DNA of 64,000 nt from Psococerastis gibbosa (taxonomy: Eukaryota > Arthropoda > Insecta > Psocodea > Psocidae). The notes beneath the pieces are model-generated. The model was not told the DNA's origin. It searched no databases and was given only the letters and a program-made list of their open reading frames with translations. This document shows positions 63,598 through 64,000 of the stretch, piece after piece (position 1 is the stretch's first letter; every line of letters starts with the position of its first letter). The stretch spans positions 18,594,855 to 18,658,854 of the forward strand of contig OZ020491.1 in NCBI GenBank assembly GCA_963971405.1, given 5' to 3'. A program made the translations under genes and the position numbers.

Positions 63598-63999
63598 AGG
63601 CGCGGTTTCCACCGACCGGCTAGGGCTAAAGCTAAATACAAATACAGTGACGTGGTAACAGACATTCAAGACTTAGGCGGGGTTTCCACCCACCTCGCAT
63701 TGTAGAATGCAAATGATATTGACGGAAATGTTTGTTTTTCTTTTTATAGTAATCTATTAAAATGTTTGTAATTGACATATCCCATGACGCCTTTTTTAAT
63801 TATAGTTTGTGTGTTTGTGATTTTACTCTATGATCATTGATCAATTTTAACTATGGCATAGAGTAAAACAAACATTTCCGTCAATGCCACTTGCATTCTG
63901 CAATGCGAGGTCGGTGGAAACACCGCCTAAGTCTTGAATGTCTGTTACCACGTCACCGTATTTGTATTTAGCCCTAGCCGGTCGGTGGAAACCCCGCCT
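63598..63999. mobile_element. Nested palindromic MITE (AGGCGC family) at the window edge
   Basis: Outer ends AGGCGCGGTTTCCACCGACC / GGTCGGTGGAAACCCCGCC-T and inner GGCGGGGTTTCCACCCACC / CACCGCC are both complete. The inner palindrome is at the outer dyad centre (GACTTA...TAAGTC). The right target base lies beyond the window. Confidence 0.85.
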
Positions 64000-64000
64000 T

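Noticed and set aside
1-64000. CRISPR arrays, bacterial operons, retroviral or LTR elements
   Set aside because: None seen: no regularly spaced identical repeats, no prokaryotic gene layout, and no gag/pol/env or long terminal repeat pairs.

Overview
The window is animal nuclear DNA, most likely from an arthropod and probably an insect. It is AT-rich, with long introns, GT-AG splice sites and heavy transposon load. An FGF-receptor-type kinase is joined to LDLa/CCP modules in an order known from the insect modular serine proteases (ModSP/HP14). There are no bacterial operons and I saw no retroviral remnants. A 200-base assembly gap lies at 25182-25381.

Layout. (1) 1-3588, plus strand: the last three exons of an unrecognised acidic, then Ala/Pro/Thr/Lys-rich protein. 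(2) 3589-9548: intergenic DNA with a tandem duplication and several palindromic MITEs. (3) 9549-25181, minus strand: a large gene reconstructed here from 15 phase-compatible exons. It encodes signal peptide, four LDLa modules, a CCP, a second Cys4 CCP/Wonton-like module, two Ig domains, a transmembrane helix and an FGFR-type tyrosine kinase. The start codon falls in or beyond the assembly gap and the last exon was not found. (4) 25382-34104: intergenic; a foldback DNA transposon with an 8-bp target duplication (28322-33250) holds a nearly full-length CR1/L2-like LINE (28510-33085). (5) 34105-56742, plus strand: a complete 17-exon ERCC6/CSB orthologue (1202 codons plus stop) with several LINE, SINE and MITE insertions in its introns. 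(6) 56743-64000: more MITEs, one probable minus-strand membrane-protein exon (62036-62221), a 5'-truncated LINE with a 15-bp target duplication, and a nested MITE at the right edge.

The host genes have no evident joint function. ERCC6 is a DNA-repair translocase of the SWI2/SNF2 family. The receptor gene is the most unusual object: its ectodomain has the module order of the ModSP/HP14 proteases that start the Toll and melanization cascades, while its intracellular part is an FGF receptor kinase with all catalytic motifs. If transcripts confirm the model, it would be a chimera joining an immune-recognition ectodomain to a growth-factor kinase.

The repeat fraction is dominated by palindromic MITEs ending in AGGCGC/GGCGGGG plus TTCCACCGACC, with TA at the insertion site. 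Many copies carry a second palindrome inserted exactly at the dyad centre of the first. Other repeats are tRNA-like SINEs, RNase H-bearing LINEs, hAT-like elements and poly-G/poly-C-rich TIR elements.
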